Shown: piece by piece, positions 5,989-14,562 of the stretch
Layout: the number at the start of each line of letters is the position of its first letter
Position numbering within the stretch: position 1 is the stretch's first letter
NCBI GenBank assembly: GCA_900770345.1
Contig: CAAGKF010000361.1
Coordinates: 1-20,895, forward strand
Reading direction: 5' to 3'
From: Lachnospiraceae bacterium
GTDB lineage: Bacteria; Bacillota; Clostridia; Lachnospirales; Lachnospiraceae
DNA length: 20,895 bases
Position numbers and translations under genes: made by a program
Notes under the pieces: model-generated
Told to the model about the DNA's origin: nothing
Databases searched by the model: none
What the model saw: only the letters and a program-made list of their open reading frames with translations

Positions 5989-7509
5989 CTATTCGATTTT
6001 CACAAATTCATAATCGCAGCATCCGCCTGAGGTCTGATTCTCCCTCTGGCAGCTCCACAGACACAGCTTTGCGCCGGTCCAGGTGGCGCGGTTCAGCGGA
6101 AAGTCTTCTTCTGTTTCTATATAGGTCTCCCCATCTGCTGACCACGAAAAACGATATTTCTTATTCTCTCCCAACCTCAGCCTGAACCATATGACATCGC
6201 TTTCTGCGGGACAGCATAATACACAGGCTTCCCAGGCCTTTCCCGCAAACTCCTTCTCCGTTACTTTTCCTTTATAGCACCGGATCTCCGGTCCTGCCTC
6301 GCCCTGATAAAGGCCTGCATAGCCGTAATCCTGTCCCACAATCCCCATAGCCCCCAGATCTCCTTTCTTTTCACCGCGAAGCTTCAGCTTCACTGTCATA
6401 GTCAGAGACTTTTTCTGAGGTATCTGGGTCAGCACATTAGGTGCATACCACAGAAGATTCTCCCTCTGTTCATTTTTACGGCAGTACAGTCGCAGATGGC
6501 CGGGCACTGCCGTAAGGGAATAACTGTCCGGATCTGGATTTGCCTGCCACTGCCATTGAAGTCCCAGTTTTTCAGAAGAAAAATCATCCGACTGAGCAAT
6601 CTGATATTCCGGCATTCCTTCCGCCGGCATCCTCCATTCAGAAACAGGTTCCCCGATTCCGTCCCCGTTCTGATCTTGACCGATAAAAGGCCAGCCGTTC
6701 ACAAAGCACATGGGCTGCAGATGCGTAATACGTCCCAGTTCAATTACATCCTGAAAATGAATAAACCAGTCCCTCCCATCCGGAGCCGTCACCCAGCCGC
6801 CCTGATGAGGACCGTTAACCGGCGTATTTCCCTGATGCATGACCACACGGTACTCGTAAGGTCCATACACGGAGCTTCCCTTCAGGCAGGCCTGCCAGCC
6901 TTCTTCCACACCTCCTGCCGGCATCAGTATCAGATATTCTCCGTCTCTCTTGTAAAATTTGGGGCCTTCCGCTGTCGGAGCCACCTGCTCACCGTCAAAG
7001 ACCACCTGCGGCTCTCCGATCAAACAACGGCAGTCCGGATCGATCTCCGCTACAGAAAGACGATGCTTGATACCGGACCTGCTCCTGGCATAGGCAAATA
7101 CCATATACGCCCTGCCGTCATCATCCCACAGCGGACAGGGATCGATCCACCCGCGGCTTTCACAGATCATATTCAGTTCAAATTCACCATAAGGATCTGA
7201 AGAACGTGCTACCATGATTCCCTCATCCACCAGCGGAATGAAGGCATAAAATACACCCTCATGCCAGCGGATAGACGGAGCCCAGGTGCCGGATCCGTGA
7301 CTCGGAAGCTTATATTTCTCAAAAGGCAGCTTCTTTACACAATAATTAATGATTTCCCAATGTACCAGATCCTTTGAATGCAGCAGCGGCACCCCCGGAA
7401 TATAGGTAAAGGAAGAGGCAACCATGTAATAGTCTTCTCCCACCCGGATCACATCCGGATCTGAATAATCCGCATACAGTACAGGATTTGTATAAGTCTG
7501 AGTCTGCAT
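5989..7509 (-). CDS. Glycoside hydrolase family 43 beta-xylosidase-type enzyme
   Basis: Predicted cytoplasmic exo-glycosidase of 506 residues acting on xylo- or arabinoxylo-oligosaccharides. The five-bladed propeller carries the GH43 triad: Asp17 in YSDPDVI (base), Asp123 in GWIDPCPLWDDDG (pKa modulator) and Glu181 in PTAEGPKFY (acid). The N-terminus NPVLYADYSDPDVIRVG and the stretch SSFTYIPGVPLLHSKDLVHW resemble GH43 subfamily 12. From about residue 310 a beta-sandwich domain follows, as in other xylosidases. ATG 7509 is preferred to ATG 7515 because GGAGG is seven bases before the former and only one before the latter. There is no signal peptide, so the substrate must be imported, consistent with the ABC transporter genes upstream. 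Activity on arabinosides cannot be excluded. Confidence 0.9.
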   Translation of the reverse strand: MQTQTYTNPVLYADYSDPDVIRVGEDYYMVASSFTYIPGVPLLHSKDLVHWEIINYCVKKLPFEKYKLPSHGSGTWAPSIRWHEGVFYAFIPLVDEGIMVARSSDPYGEFELNMICESRGWIDPCPLWDDDGRAYMVFAYARSRSGIKHRLSVAEIDPDCRCLIGEPQVVFDGEQVAPTAEGPKFYKRDGEYLILMPAGGVEEGWQACLKGSSVYGPYEYRVVMHQGNTPVNGPHQGGWVTAPDGRDWFIHFQDVIELGRITHLQPMCFVNGWPFIGQDQNGDGIGEPVSEWRMPAEGMPEYQIAQSDDFSSEKLGLQWQWQANPDPDSYSLTAVPGHLRLYCRKNEQRENLLWYAPNVLTQIPQKKSLTMTVKLKLRGEKKGDLGAMGIVGQDYGYAGLYQGEAGPEIRCYKGKVTEKEFAGKAWEACVLCCPAESDVIWFRLRLGENKKYRFSWSADGETYIETEEDFPLNRATWTGAKLCLWSCQRENQTSGGCCDYEFVKIE

Positions 7510-7546
7510 ATCCATACCTCCATGTTATCTAATACCTTCTGCTTTT

Positions 7547-8566
7547 TCAATCTGCTCTCATCCATCGCCCCAATTTCTCCGCGATCATCCGGTGCCCCTT
7601 ATCCGAGGGATGAAGCCCGTCGGAAGAAAGCCCTCTCCACGTTCCCATAACCGTAAGTCCGTTTCTGTAATACAGGCCCTCAAACTGCTTCCTCAGTTCA
7701 TCCACACAGTTCCCCACCGCTTTTCTGAAAGCCGCTGCCCGAGAATCTGCCTGAAAATCATGGTAATTATAAAACATGTCCGTAACAAAAACTGGTTTTT
7801 CAGGATGGATTTTTTTCACCGTAAGCAGAAAACTCCGTGTTCTTTCGTACAGCTCCTCCGGCGTCCACTCCTCCAGGACATTTACCCCCAGCTCAAAAAG
7901 AGCTCTGTCCCAGTCATTTCTGCCTGCAATATACATTGCCATAGTCTCATCCAGGCGGCAGCTTCCGGCACAGCCAAGATTGATCAGATCCATTCCCAGC
8001 GTTTCAGCCAGACGGAAGGCATATGTATGGGACGGCAGAGAAGCATTTCCACCATGAGTAATGGAAGAGCCATAGACAAGAAGATTTTTCTCCGGCATCA
8101 TACCGGCCTCCGGAAGCCGCATCTTCCCTTTCGTTCTGCTGATGAAGCAGCCCCAGTCATAGGGCAGCAAAAGCCTTGTGACCGACGGATGAAACCGATA
8201 CCCCTGCTGTGCAAATGAACAGATATGTCCCCATTCCTGTCTGCGGATACGGATCTCGCTTTCTTTTTCCGACACAGGATAGAGATCTATTTCATAGCTC
8301 CCCTGAAAATCCCCCTGAAACACCTGCGCAACTCCTATCGGCAGGATCTGCTCCGGTACCGGCATGCGCCGCAGAAATACCGAAACCTGATCCTCCTCCA
8401 TAATAAAACGCAACTCGCAGTTGCTGGCAAAAAGAATATTTTTCTGTGCCTTCATATTCAGGCTTTGCCTGACCTCCTCCGGCACCCGTCCTATGCGGTA
8501 ATCCCCATACCTGCTGTCGTACGTCAGAGATTCCACGTTTTGAAACAGAGCATCTCCAAATTCCAT
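7547..8566 (-). CDS. SGNH/GDSL hydrolase, probable oligosaccharide esterase
   Basis: A 339-residue predicted cytoplasmic esterase. The C-terminal half has the SGNH blocks: YGSSITHG (nucleophile Ser168), NLGCAG (Gly198), ELGVNV (Asn229) and DGLHPSDKGH (Asp316, His319). The N-terminal half is a beta-rich domain containing EIDLYP, similar to the GxDLY-type N-terminal domain that accompanies Lipase_GDSL_3 catalytic domains. ATG 8566 is chosen because AAGGG lies six bases upstream and only two bases separate it from the permease stop; longer in-frame starts would overlap the permease. There is no signal peptide. Between a sugar permease and a GH43 enzyme, removal of acetyl groups from imported xylo-oligosaccharides is the likely job, but no substrate can be proved from sequence. 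Confidence 0.85.
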   Translation of the reverse strand: MEFGDALFQNVESLTYDSRYGDYRIGRVPEEVRQSLNMKAQKNILFASNCELRFIMEEDQVSVFLRRMPVPEQILPIGVAQVFQGDFQGSYEIDLYPVSEKESEIRIRRQEWGHICSFAQQGYRFHPSVTRLLLPYDWGCFISRTKGKMRLPEAGMMPEKNLLVYGSSITHGGNASLPSHTYAFRLAETLGMDLINLGCAGSCRLDETMAMYIAGRNDWDRALFELGVNVLEEWTPEELYERTRSFLLTVKKIHPEKPVFVTDMFYNYHDFQADSRAAAFRKAVGNCVDELRKQFEGLYYRNGLTVMGTWRGLSSDGLHPSDKGHRMIAEKLGRWMRAD

Positions 8567-8568
8567 AA

Positions 8569-9408
8569 TCAGCCCTTCATGCCTGTGGTGGCGATACCCT
8601 CCACAAAGTATTTCTGTGCCGCAAAAAACAGCAGGATCAGCGGAATAACAGATACGAGAGCCATTGCCATAACCTGATTCCACTGAATATTGGAGGTAAC
8701 GTCAATACTCATTCTCAATGCCAGTGACAGCGGAAACTTTGACACTGAGTTGATATAGATATTGGTATTGAAAAAGTCATTCCAGGTCCACAAAAACTGG
8801 AACAGTCCCGCAGAGAACAGTGCCGGCTTCAATAATGGAAGCAGGATCCTGGTAAAGCACTGGAAGGGACCGCAGCCATCCATATAGGCGGATTCATCCA
8901 GATCTCTGGGAAGTCCTCTCAAAAACTGGATCATCATAAATACAAAGAAGGGATAGCAACCCACAGCTGCCGGAGCAAAAAAGGTCATATAGCTGTCCAG
9001 CCAGCCCAGCTTGTTAAACAGCGCGTAACGCGGAATAATAATGATGGCATTGGGCAGCATCAGCGTAGCGATCAATACCATAAACAGGAACTGATTCCCC
9101 GGAAAATCAAACCTTGCAAAACCGTATGCCACGATGGAACAGGACACCAGCGTAAGAAGCGTTGTCGGCAGTACCAGCAGGAAGGTATTAATAAAATACT
9201 GCGCATAAGTATAGGTACCTGTGGTCTTCCAGCCTTTCACAAAGGCTTCAAAGCTCCAGCCCTGAGGAAGCAGTGCCAGGCTTCCGAATATCTCATTATT
9301 TGTCTTAAAGCATGCCAGGAACATCCAGATAACAGGAAACAGCATAACGATTCCCACAATGCCCAGCAGGACATAGGTAACACCCAAATTCAACTGTTTA
9401 TTTTTCAT
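8569..9408 (-). CDS. Carbohydrate ABC transporter permease (MalG/LacG type)
   Basis: Inner membrane subunit of a sugar ABC importer, 279 residues with about six membrane helices. The first spans near residues 8-30 (LGVTYVLLGIVGIVMLFPVI). The cytoplasmic coupling motif reads DLDESAYMDGCGPFQCF, the EAA loop in which the usual EAA triplet is ESA, followed by ILLPLLKPAL. GGAGG lies five bases before the ATG. It follows the first permease by nine bases and is followed after two bases by the esterase, so the genes are surely co-transcribed. No ATPase gene is present; importers of this class usually share an MsmK/UgpC-type ATPase encoded elsewhere. Confidence 0.93.
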   Translation of the reverse strand: MKNKQLNLGVTYVLLGIVGIVMLFPVIWMFLACFKTNNEIFGSLALLPQGWSFEAFVKGWKTTGTYTYAQYFINTFLLVLPTTLLTLVSCSIVAYGFARFDFPGNQFLFMVLIATLMLPNAIIIIPRYALFNKLGWLDSYMTFFAPAAVGCYPFFVFMMIQFLRGLPRDLDESAYMDGCGPFQCFTRILLPLLKPALFSAGLFQFLWTWNDFFNTNIYINSVSKFPLSLALRMSIDVTSNIQWNQVMAMALVSVIPLILLFFAAQKYFVEGIATTGMKG

Positions 9409-9417
9409 ACCGGCCTC

Positions 9418-10323
9418 CTAATTATCATAATATACCCATTTCTTGGATGTGGCGAACAGCACCAGGGTCATGGCAAGAATAATGATAAACATGATCCAGG
9501 AGGTTGCGCATGCGTAGCCCATTTTGAAATATTTAAATGCATCTGTATACAGCTTCATTCCCAGCACATAGGTTGCCTTGTTGGGTCCGCCGTTGGTCAC
9601 AACAAAAGCTGAGGTGAAATTCTGAAGCGCGGTGATCAGCTGCATGATGATATTGAAAAATGCGATGGATGTGATCATCGGCAGCGTAATCTTAAAGAAC
9701 ATTCTGGGCTTTGACGCTCCGTCAATTCTTGCAGCCTCATAAAGAGACTGCGGAACCTGCTTCAGGGCCGACAGAAACAGCACCATAGAGGAACCGAACT
9801 GCCAGATCTCCAGCATACAGATAGTCACAACAGCCGTTCCGGGGGTTCCCAGCCACTTTACTGCCGGAAGATGAACAGCAGTCAGCAGGCTGTTGATAAA
9901 ACCGTCATTCATAAACAGCACCTTCCACAAAATGGACACCGCCACGGATCCGCTCAGAAGAGAAGGAATATAATATACGGTACGTATAAAATTGATCCCC
10001 TTTAAATTCCGGTTCAGGATCAGAGCAATGATCAGTGCCAGGACCACCTTTCCGGGAACGGTAATAAACGTATACTTTAATGTAACAGCCAGTGAATTCC
10101 AGAATTCCTTATCCTTAGTAAACAGCCTTATGTAATTGTCCAGCCCTACAAACTCAGGAGTATGAAAAATATCATAGTTTGAAAATGAATAGCACAGGGA
10201 GCTGATAAACGGATACAGCTGAAATACAAGAAATCCGAACAGCCAGATACACACATACATAAAACCGATCTTATTCCGTTTTGTCCAGCCTCCGTGCTTT
10301 GGTTTTGCCTTTACATTTGCCAT
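9418..10323 (-). CDS. Carbohydrate ABC transporter permease (MalF/LacF type)
   Basis: First permease of the sugar importer, 301 residues. A basic cytoplasmic start (MANVKAKPKHGGWTKRNK) precedes the first helix. The segment FQLYPFISSLCYSFSNYD is typical of this family. The canonical EAA loop is LYEAARIDGASKPRMFFKITLP. AAGGAGG lies eight bases before the ATG. It follows the binding-protein gene after 99 bases that hold a stable hairpin, and precedes the second permease by nine bases. It would pair with the second permease in the membrane and dock the lipoprotein-bound oligosaccharide. Confidence 0.93.
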   Translation of the reverse strand: MANVKAKPKHGGWTKRNKIGFMYVCIWLFGFLVFQLYPFISSLCYSFSNYDIFHTPEFVGLDNYIRLFTKDKEFWNSLAVTLKYTFITVPGKVVLALIIALILNRNLKGINFIRTVYYIPSLLSGSVAVSILWKVLFMNDGFINSLLTAVHLPAVKWLGTPGTAVVTICMLEIWQFGSSMVLFLSALKQVPQSLYEAARIDGASKPRMFFKITLPMITSIAFFNIIMQLITALQNFTSAFVVTNGGPNKATYVLGMKLYTDAFKYFKMGYACATSWIMFIIILAMTLVLFATSKKWVYYDN

Positions 10324-10342
10324 TATACGATCCTCCTTAAAG

Positions 10343-10368
10343 CGGCCCGGGCATTTCTGTCCGGGCCG
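10343..10368 (-). other. GC-rich hairpin between binding-protein and permease genes
   Basis: CGGCCCGG and CCGGGCCG form an eight-pair perfect stem around a ten-base loop. There is no T-run after it on the minus strand, and the AAGGAGG of the next gene follows directly. Such stems between binding-protein and permease genes commonly stabilise the upstream mRNA, so that the binding protein is made in excess. That role is inferred here. Confidence 0.65.
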
Positions 10369-10422
10369 TAAATCTTAAGTCGCTGTTTCTGTCTGCAATA
10401 TTTGCCTGCGATGTCTGCGGTG

Positions 10423-11790
10423 TCAGTTCACGCTGCTTAAATAATCCTCGATCAGCTCAATCGCATTGTCAGCAGCCTCATCGGGAGTACTCTGACCATA
10501 AGCGATGCTCTCGATCATATCCTCCTGGATCGCATAAACCTCAGCGCTTGTGGTATAGCCCTTATCACTCTTTCCGTTCAGACCGGCCGCCAGATCAACG
10601 GCATCTACTACCACCTGATTCAGAAGTCCCTTCTCCGCGCACAGCTCTCTTGCCGTGGTGGTCGGCGGGATACTTCTTACGTCCTTTAAGGTTTCCTGTG
10701 CTTCCGCATTGTTATAGAAATAGTTCATAAAATCAACAGCCTCCTCCACATGCGCGGAAGCCTTGTTTACAGTCATATACTGCGGAGTATCAGCAAAGAA
10801 GCCGTCATTTACACGGTCATCAGCCATCGGCATCTGAACAACGGTGCACTCTGTCTCCGGGATAGCATCCAGAAGCAGGCTGATGCTGGAGGACGGTCCG
10901 AAGGCATAGACAAATTTTCCGTCGATCCACTTGGGGTTCGTATGGATCTGCTGCTTAAAGGTAGCGCTGTCCTCTGCAGGCTCAAATACGCCGTTGTCAT
11001 AGCAGTCCTTGATGTACTGCAGGACCTCTACCAGCTGATCCCTTGTAAAGCTCATCTTTTTCTCACTGTCAATGATAAAGGGCTGGCCGGTCACCTGACG
11101 CAGATAGGGTCTTAAAACGTATTCACAGAGGATTTTGGTATCCACGTTTATATAGTAGTAATCAGGATTCGCTTCGTGCAGGGCTTTTCCGTCCTCCTGC
11201 ATGGAATCCCAGGTGATCTGTTCAGAAAGATCAACGCCGCAGGCCTCTGCCGCCTCCTTATTGGCAACCGTAGCCAGACATGACATACCGGTAGGCAGAG
11301 CCAGAAGCTTCCCGTCAAAGGTACCGAACTGATCAATAAAATTTTTCTCAAAACCTGAGGTATCAAAAATATCCGGATAATCATAAAAGTTTACAAAGAA
11401 ATCTCCTCTGGATACAAAATCCGGCAGAGAATCCACATTCTGCTGCATGATATCAGGAGCCGTTCCGTTAGCCAGCATCGTAGAAACCTTGTCCACGTAG
11501 CCCTGATCGGAGTTCATCTCAGCCTCAATCCTTACATTGGGATGAAGCTTCTGATACTGGTCAATCACAGCCAGAGTAGCCTCATTTCTGGCGTCGCCGC
11601 CCCACCACATAAACCGCAGTGTGATCTGTTCTCCGGAGCCTGCCCCTTCAGCAGCTGCTGCCGCTGCCTGGGTACCGCCTGCCCCTGCCGCTGTTCCGGA
11701 GGAAGCCGGTTCATTCGTACACCCCGCAAGCGCGCCTGCAGCCAATACGCCAGCCAGCATAAGGCCCATAATTCTTTTTGTTTTTTTCAT
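10423..11790 (-). CDS. Extracellular sugar-binding lipoprotein of the ABC importer
   Basis: Solute-binding protein, SBP_bac_1 type, 455 residues. A lipoprotein signal peptide ends in LAGALAGC-like sequence with Cys24 as the lipidation site. A low-complexity Ala/Gly linker follows, then the mature domain starting ITLRFMWWGGDARNEATLAV, typical of sugar binders. GGGAGGG lies about six bases before the ATG. It is the first gene of the operon and would capture oligosaccharides at the cell surface. Its promoter region carries direct repeats that probably bind the divergently encoded response regulator. The downstream GH43 and esterase genes suggest xylan-derived ligands; the sequence of the binding protein alone does not define the ligand. 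Confidence 0.92.
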   Translation of the reverse strand: MKKTKRIMGLMLAGVLAAGALAGCTNEPASSGTAAGAGGTQAAAAAAEGAGSGEQITLRFMWWGGDARNEATLAVIDQYQKLHPNVRIEAEMNSDQGYVDKVSTMLANGTAPDIMQQNVDSLPDFVSRGDFFVNFYDYPDIFDTSGFEKNFIDQFGTFDGKLLALPTGMSCLATVANKEAAEACGVDLSEQITWDSMQEDGKALHEANPDYYYINVDTKILCEYVLRPYLRQVTGQPFIIDSEKKMSFTRDQLVEVLQYIKDCYDNGVFEPAEDSATFKQQIHTNPKWIDGKFVYAFGPSSSISLLLDAIPETECTVVQMPMADDRVNDGFFADTPQYMTVNKASAHVEEAVDFMNYFYNNAEAQETLKDVRSIPPTTTARELCAEKGLLNQVVVDAVDLAAGLNGKSDKGYTTSAEVYAIQEDMIESIAYGQSTPDEAADNAIELIEDYLSSVN

Positions 11791-11822
11791 GTTGTTTCCC
11801 TCCCGTTTATTTTACTGACTTT

Positions 11823-11914
11823 ATTTTACAGACAGCCTGGCTTATCCGGAAGAAACTTAAATTACGGAAAGGTATCTTTCCTTACTCACTTCCCGGATAA
11901 GGTATCATTTCTTA
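11823..11914 (-). promoter_or_regulatory. Operon promoter with two 16-bp direct repeats, likely regulator sites
   Basis: On the minus strand a TAAAAT (11823-11828) stands 17 bases from a poor -35, TTCCGG (11846-11851), as expected for an activator-dependent promoter. Upstream lie AAGGTATCTTTCCTTA (11869-11884) and AAGGTATCATTTCTTA (11899-11914). They match at 14 of 16 positions and are exactly 30 bp apart, about three helical turns. Their centres fall near -60 and -90 from the expected start. Binding by the adjacent AraC-type response regulator is inferred. Confidence 0.6.
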
Positions 11915-12046
11915 TGATTTTTCTTCCGTTTTTGTGAATTTTTACTATTTTTCCCTGTTTGAAGATGATTTTTTTCAGTCTTTTATATATAATGATAATA
12001 ATCAAAATATCCAAAAAAATGTTACATACGAAAGGAGGATCTGGCC
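11915..12046 (+). promoter_or_regulatory. AT-rich leader of the two-component operon
   Basis: This stretch between the direct repeats and the response regulator is very AT-rich. It contains a perfect TATAAT at 11988-11993 but no convincing -35 at the right distance; TTGAAG at 11959-11964 is too far. AAAGGAGG precedes the regulator start by eight bases. No small gene was found. Confidence 0.4.
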
Positions 12047-12784
12047 ATGTACCAGGTCATTATCGCCGATGATGAAGCTAAAATACGCAGCGGCATTGCC
12101 AACCTTTTTCCCTGGAAGCAGCTGGGCTTCGAAATTGCAGGGATTTTCTCCAACGGAAAAGAAGCATGTGACTTTGCCTTAAGTCATCCTGTAGATCTGA
12201 TCCTGTCAGACATCCGTATGCCTATTATGAACGGACTGGAGCTGTCAGACAAGCTTCTGAAACATAAAAAAGTAAAAATCATTTTCTTCAGCGGCTATCA
12301 GGATTTTGAATACGCCCGTCAGGCGCTGCGCAACGGTGTCTTCGACTATCTTTTAAAACCGATTAAATACGATGATCTTCTGAACTGCCTTACAAGGGCA
12401 AAAGAGACTCTGGATAAAGAGAACCATCAGTCTGAAAAACCGGAGGAGGAAAATTTGAGCTATTACCAGAAGATCATAAACACGGTGCGGAATTATCTGG
12501 ACACCGATTACCAGACCGCCACTCTGGAGCAGGCTGCGCGCCTTGTCAATTTAAGTCCCAACTACCTGTCAAAAATTATGAAGGAACATTCAGACAGCAG
12601 TTTCTCCGACTATCTTCTGAAAACACGAATGGAGAATGCTGCCCGCATGCTCCGCAGCATTCAGTACAAGCAGTATGAGATTGCATACAGAGTCGGCTAT
12701 GATAACCCAAAGAATTTTTCCAGGGCTTTCCATCAGTATTTCCACATGACACCTTCGGAATACCGCTCCCGACCCGGTCAGTGA
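12047..12784 (+). CDS. Response regulator, receiver plus AraC-type DNA-binding domain (YesN-like)
   Basis: A 245-residue cytoplasmic transcription factor. The receiver domain (residues 1 to about 115) has Asp8 and Asp9, phosphoacceptor Asp55 (LILSDIRMPIMNG), Ser82 and Lys104 (LLKPIKYDD). The C-terminal AraC/XylS helix-turn-helix pair spans about 145-245, with ARLVNLSPNYLSKIMKEH and AYRVGYDNPKNFSRAFHQYF. It is a compact form: many YesN proteins have a long middle region and reach about 500 residues. AAAGGAGG precedes ATG 12047. It is divergent from the ABC operon and 29 bases before the kinase gene. Together they most likely sense an extracellular sugar signal and activate the binding-protein promoter. 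Confidence 0.92.
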   Translation: MYQVIIADDEAKIRSGIANLFPWKQLGFEIAGIFSNGKEACDFALSHPVDLILSDIRMPIMNGLELSDKLLKHKKVKIIFFSGYQDFEYARQALRNGVFDYLLKPIKYDDLLNCLTRAKETLDKENHQSEKPEEENLSYYQKIINTVRNYLDTDYQTATLEQAARLVNLSPNYLSKIMKEHSDSSFSDYLLKTRMENAARMLRSIQYKQYEIAYRVGYDNPKNFSRAFHQYFHMTPSEYRSRPGQ

Positions 12785-12813
12785 TACATGCCATATCTGC
12801 CAAGGAGAACGAA

Positions 12814-14562
12814 ATGAGAAAACGCTATTTTATCAAGCACTTTTTATACTACTTCGGGATCATTACGATTCCCATTGTCTTCGTGTTCCTGATCTATATC
12901 GGATTTGTCCTCTGCCGCACCAGGGGAGAAGTTGCCAAAAACGCGGAGAAATCAGCTGCCGCTGTCCGCGACAACTACTCGCTGGTACTGGATACGGCAA
13001 ACATGCAGTATGACTTTCTGTGCCGGAACCCCAGGCTGTCCATCTCACTGCGCAAATACCTTTCACACGACAAAACCAGTTATCTGGACAGTATTCTGAC
13101 CAACAGCATCCTGTCCAATTTTACCTCCATGACCTACAATTCCCCTTATATTGCTTCCGTCTATTACTACCAGGACGGCTATGACTCTGTACTTACCTCC
13201 AGCTTCAGCAGCGTTATATCTTTGTCACGGCTTTCCGATGTAAGCTGGCTGGATTCCTACCGCAATTCCCGGAAGGATGAGTGGATGGAACGCAGGGATA
13301 TGTACACTTTTTCCTACGCGCAGCCGGTTCCTGTGGTAACCTACTATAAAAAGCTGAACATGTTCCGGGGTGTCGTCGCTGTCAATATTTATGCAGACCG
13401 TCTCCGAAGCCTTCTGAATACCGGTTCTCATCTGGACCAGTTTTTTATTGTAAATGACAGCGGCCAACTGCTTTTGGCTGCTGATGAAAAGGGAGAGCTG
13501 TTTTACAGAAACCAGGATTCCTTCCTGGGCATGCTGGAAAATGCAAAGGAAACCGCTTATCAGACCTGGATCTCTGATTCACATATAAAATATCACATAC
13601 GCACGGTGCCGGCCGGCAGCGGGACCTATATCATCACCTGCCTGAGCCAATCCAGCTATTACAGGGCACTGTATTCTATCCTGCTGCAGTTTCTTATGGT
13701 ACTGGCTGCGGTGATCGGAATCTCTCTCTGGATCTCCTATACCATTACCTGGAAAAACCACCGGCAGATCAGCTATTTTATCGATATGTTTTCTGATGCG
13801 GAACGGGGAGAATACAACAGTGAAAAACCTGATTTCATTAAAGATGAGTATGATGTGATCCTGAACAACATTGTTCAGCTGTTTGTAAATAAGACCTTTC
13901 TTCAGAACAAGCTGGCTCTCAGAGAGCAGCAGCAGAAGCTGGCAGAAATGGCTGCCCTGCAGATGCAGATTAATCCCCATTTTCTGTTCAATACTTTGCA
14001 GACTCTGGATTTTAAAGCCCTGGAATGCACCGGCAGACCGACGGCCATGAATCAGATCATAGAAGCTCTCTCCGATATTCTGAAATATTCCCTGGGTAAA
14101 CCGGATTCCTCCGTTACTCTCGGAGATGAGATCGACAATCTGAAAAAATATGACAGTATCCAGCGATACCGCTATGAAGACAAATACATCCTTTACTATG
14201 AATATGATGAGGAACTGCGCAGTGTCCCTCTGATGCGCCTGATCCTGCAGCCGCTTATCGAGAACAGTCTGTATCACGGAATCAAGCTGCTGCCCGGCTC
14301 CGGCTTTATCAAGCTCCGGATCAACCGGCGCAAAGACTGCCTTCTCTTTTCCGTCATCGATACCGGTGTGGGAATGACAAAGGCCGAGATCAATGACCTT
14401 TATAAAAAGATCAATGACCCCGGCCGTGAAAACATCGGCCTGACCAACGTAAACAGACGTCTGGTCATGCGTTACGGCGAAGAAGCCGGGCTTCGCATTC
14501 TCAGCAAAAAGGGAATGGGAACCTGCATCTCCTTCCGCATCCCGCTGCACAGCAGCCTATAA
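12814..14562 (+). CDS. Membrane sensor histidine kinase (YesM-like)
   Basis: Sensor kinase of 582 residues. One membrane helix lies near residues 11-33, followed by an extracytoplasmic sensor domain of about 250 residues, probably Cache-like. A second helix lies near 286-311. The His_kinase motif QMQINPHFLFNTLQTL has the phosphorylated His389. The ATP-binding domain shows LIENSLYHGI (N box), IDTGVGM (G1) and a final GMGTCISFRIPL. The start is ATG 12814, preceded by AAGGAG; a GTG at 12781 overlapping the regulator stop lacks a ribosome site. It follows the response regulator by 29 bases. Its last codons overlap the convergent ROK gene by six bases. The signal is probably an oligosaccharide or the loaded binding protein, which is inference. 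Confidence 0.93.
   Translation: MRKRYFIKHFLYYFGIITIPIVFVFLIYIGFVLCRTRGEVAKNAEKSAAAVRDNYSLVLDTANMQYDFLCRNPRLSISLRKYLSHDKTSYLDSILTNSILSNFTSMTYNSPYIASVYYYQDGYDSVLTSSFSSVISLSRLSDVSWLDSYRNSRKDEWMERRDMYTFSYAQPVPVVTYYKKLNMFRGVVAVNIYADRLRSLLNTGSHLDQFFIVNDSGQLLLAADEKGELFYRNQDSFLGMLENAKETAYQTWISDSHIKYHIRTVPAGSGTYIITCLSQSSYYRALYSILLQFLMVLAAVIGISLWISYTITWKNHRQISYFIDMFSDAERGEYNSEKPDFIKDEYDVILNNIVQLFVNKTFLQNKLALREQQQKLAEMAALQMQINPHFLFNTLQTLDFKALECTGRPTAMNQIIEALSDILKYSLGKPDSSVTLGDEIDNLKKYDSIQRYRYEDKYILYYEYDEELRSVPLMRLILQPLIENSLYHGIKLLPGSGFIKLRINRRKDCLLFSVIDTGVGMTKAEINDLYKKINDPGRENIGLTNVNRRLVMRYGEEAGLRILSKKGMGTCISFRIPLHSSL

Noticed and set aside
6496..7200. Plus-strand frame of 234 codons opposite the GH43 gene
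   Set aside because: The GH43 catalytic triad and propeller motifs are on the minus strand. The plus frame lacks any initiation signal.
13579..14550. Long open frame of 323 codons on the minus strand opposite the kinase gene
   Set aside because: The plus strand carries all histidine kinase motifs in order. The opposite frame shows no family features, so it is a shadow of a high-constraint gene.
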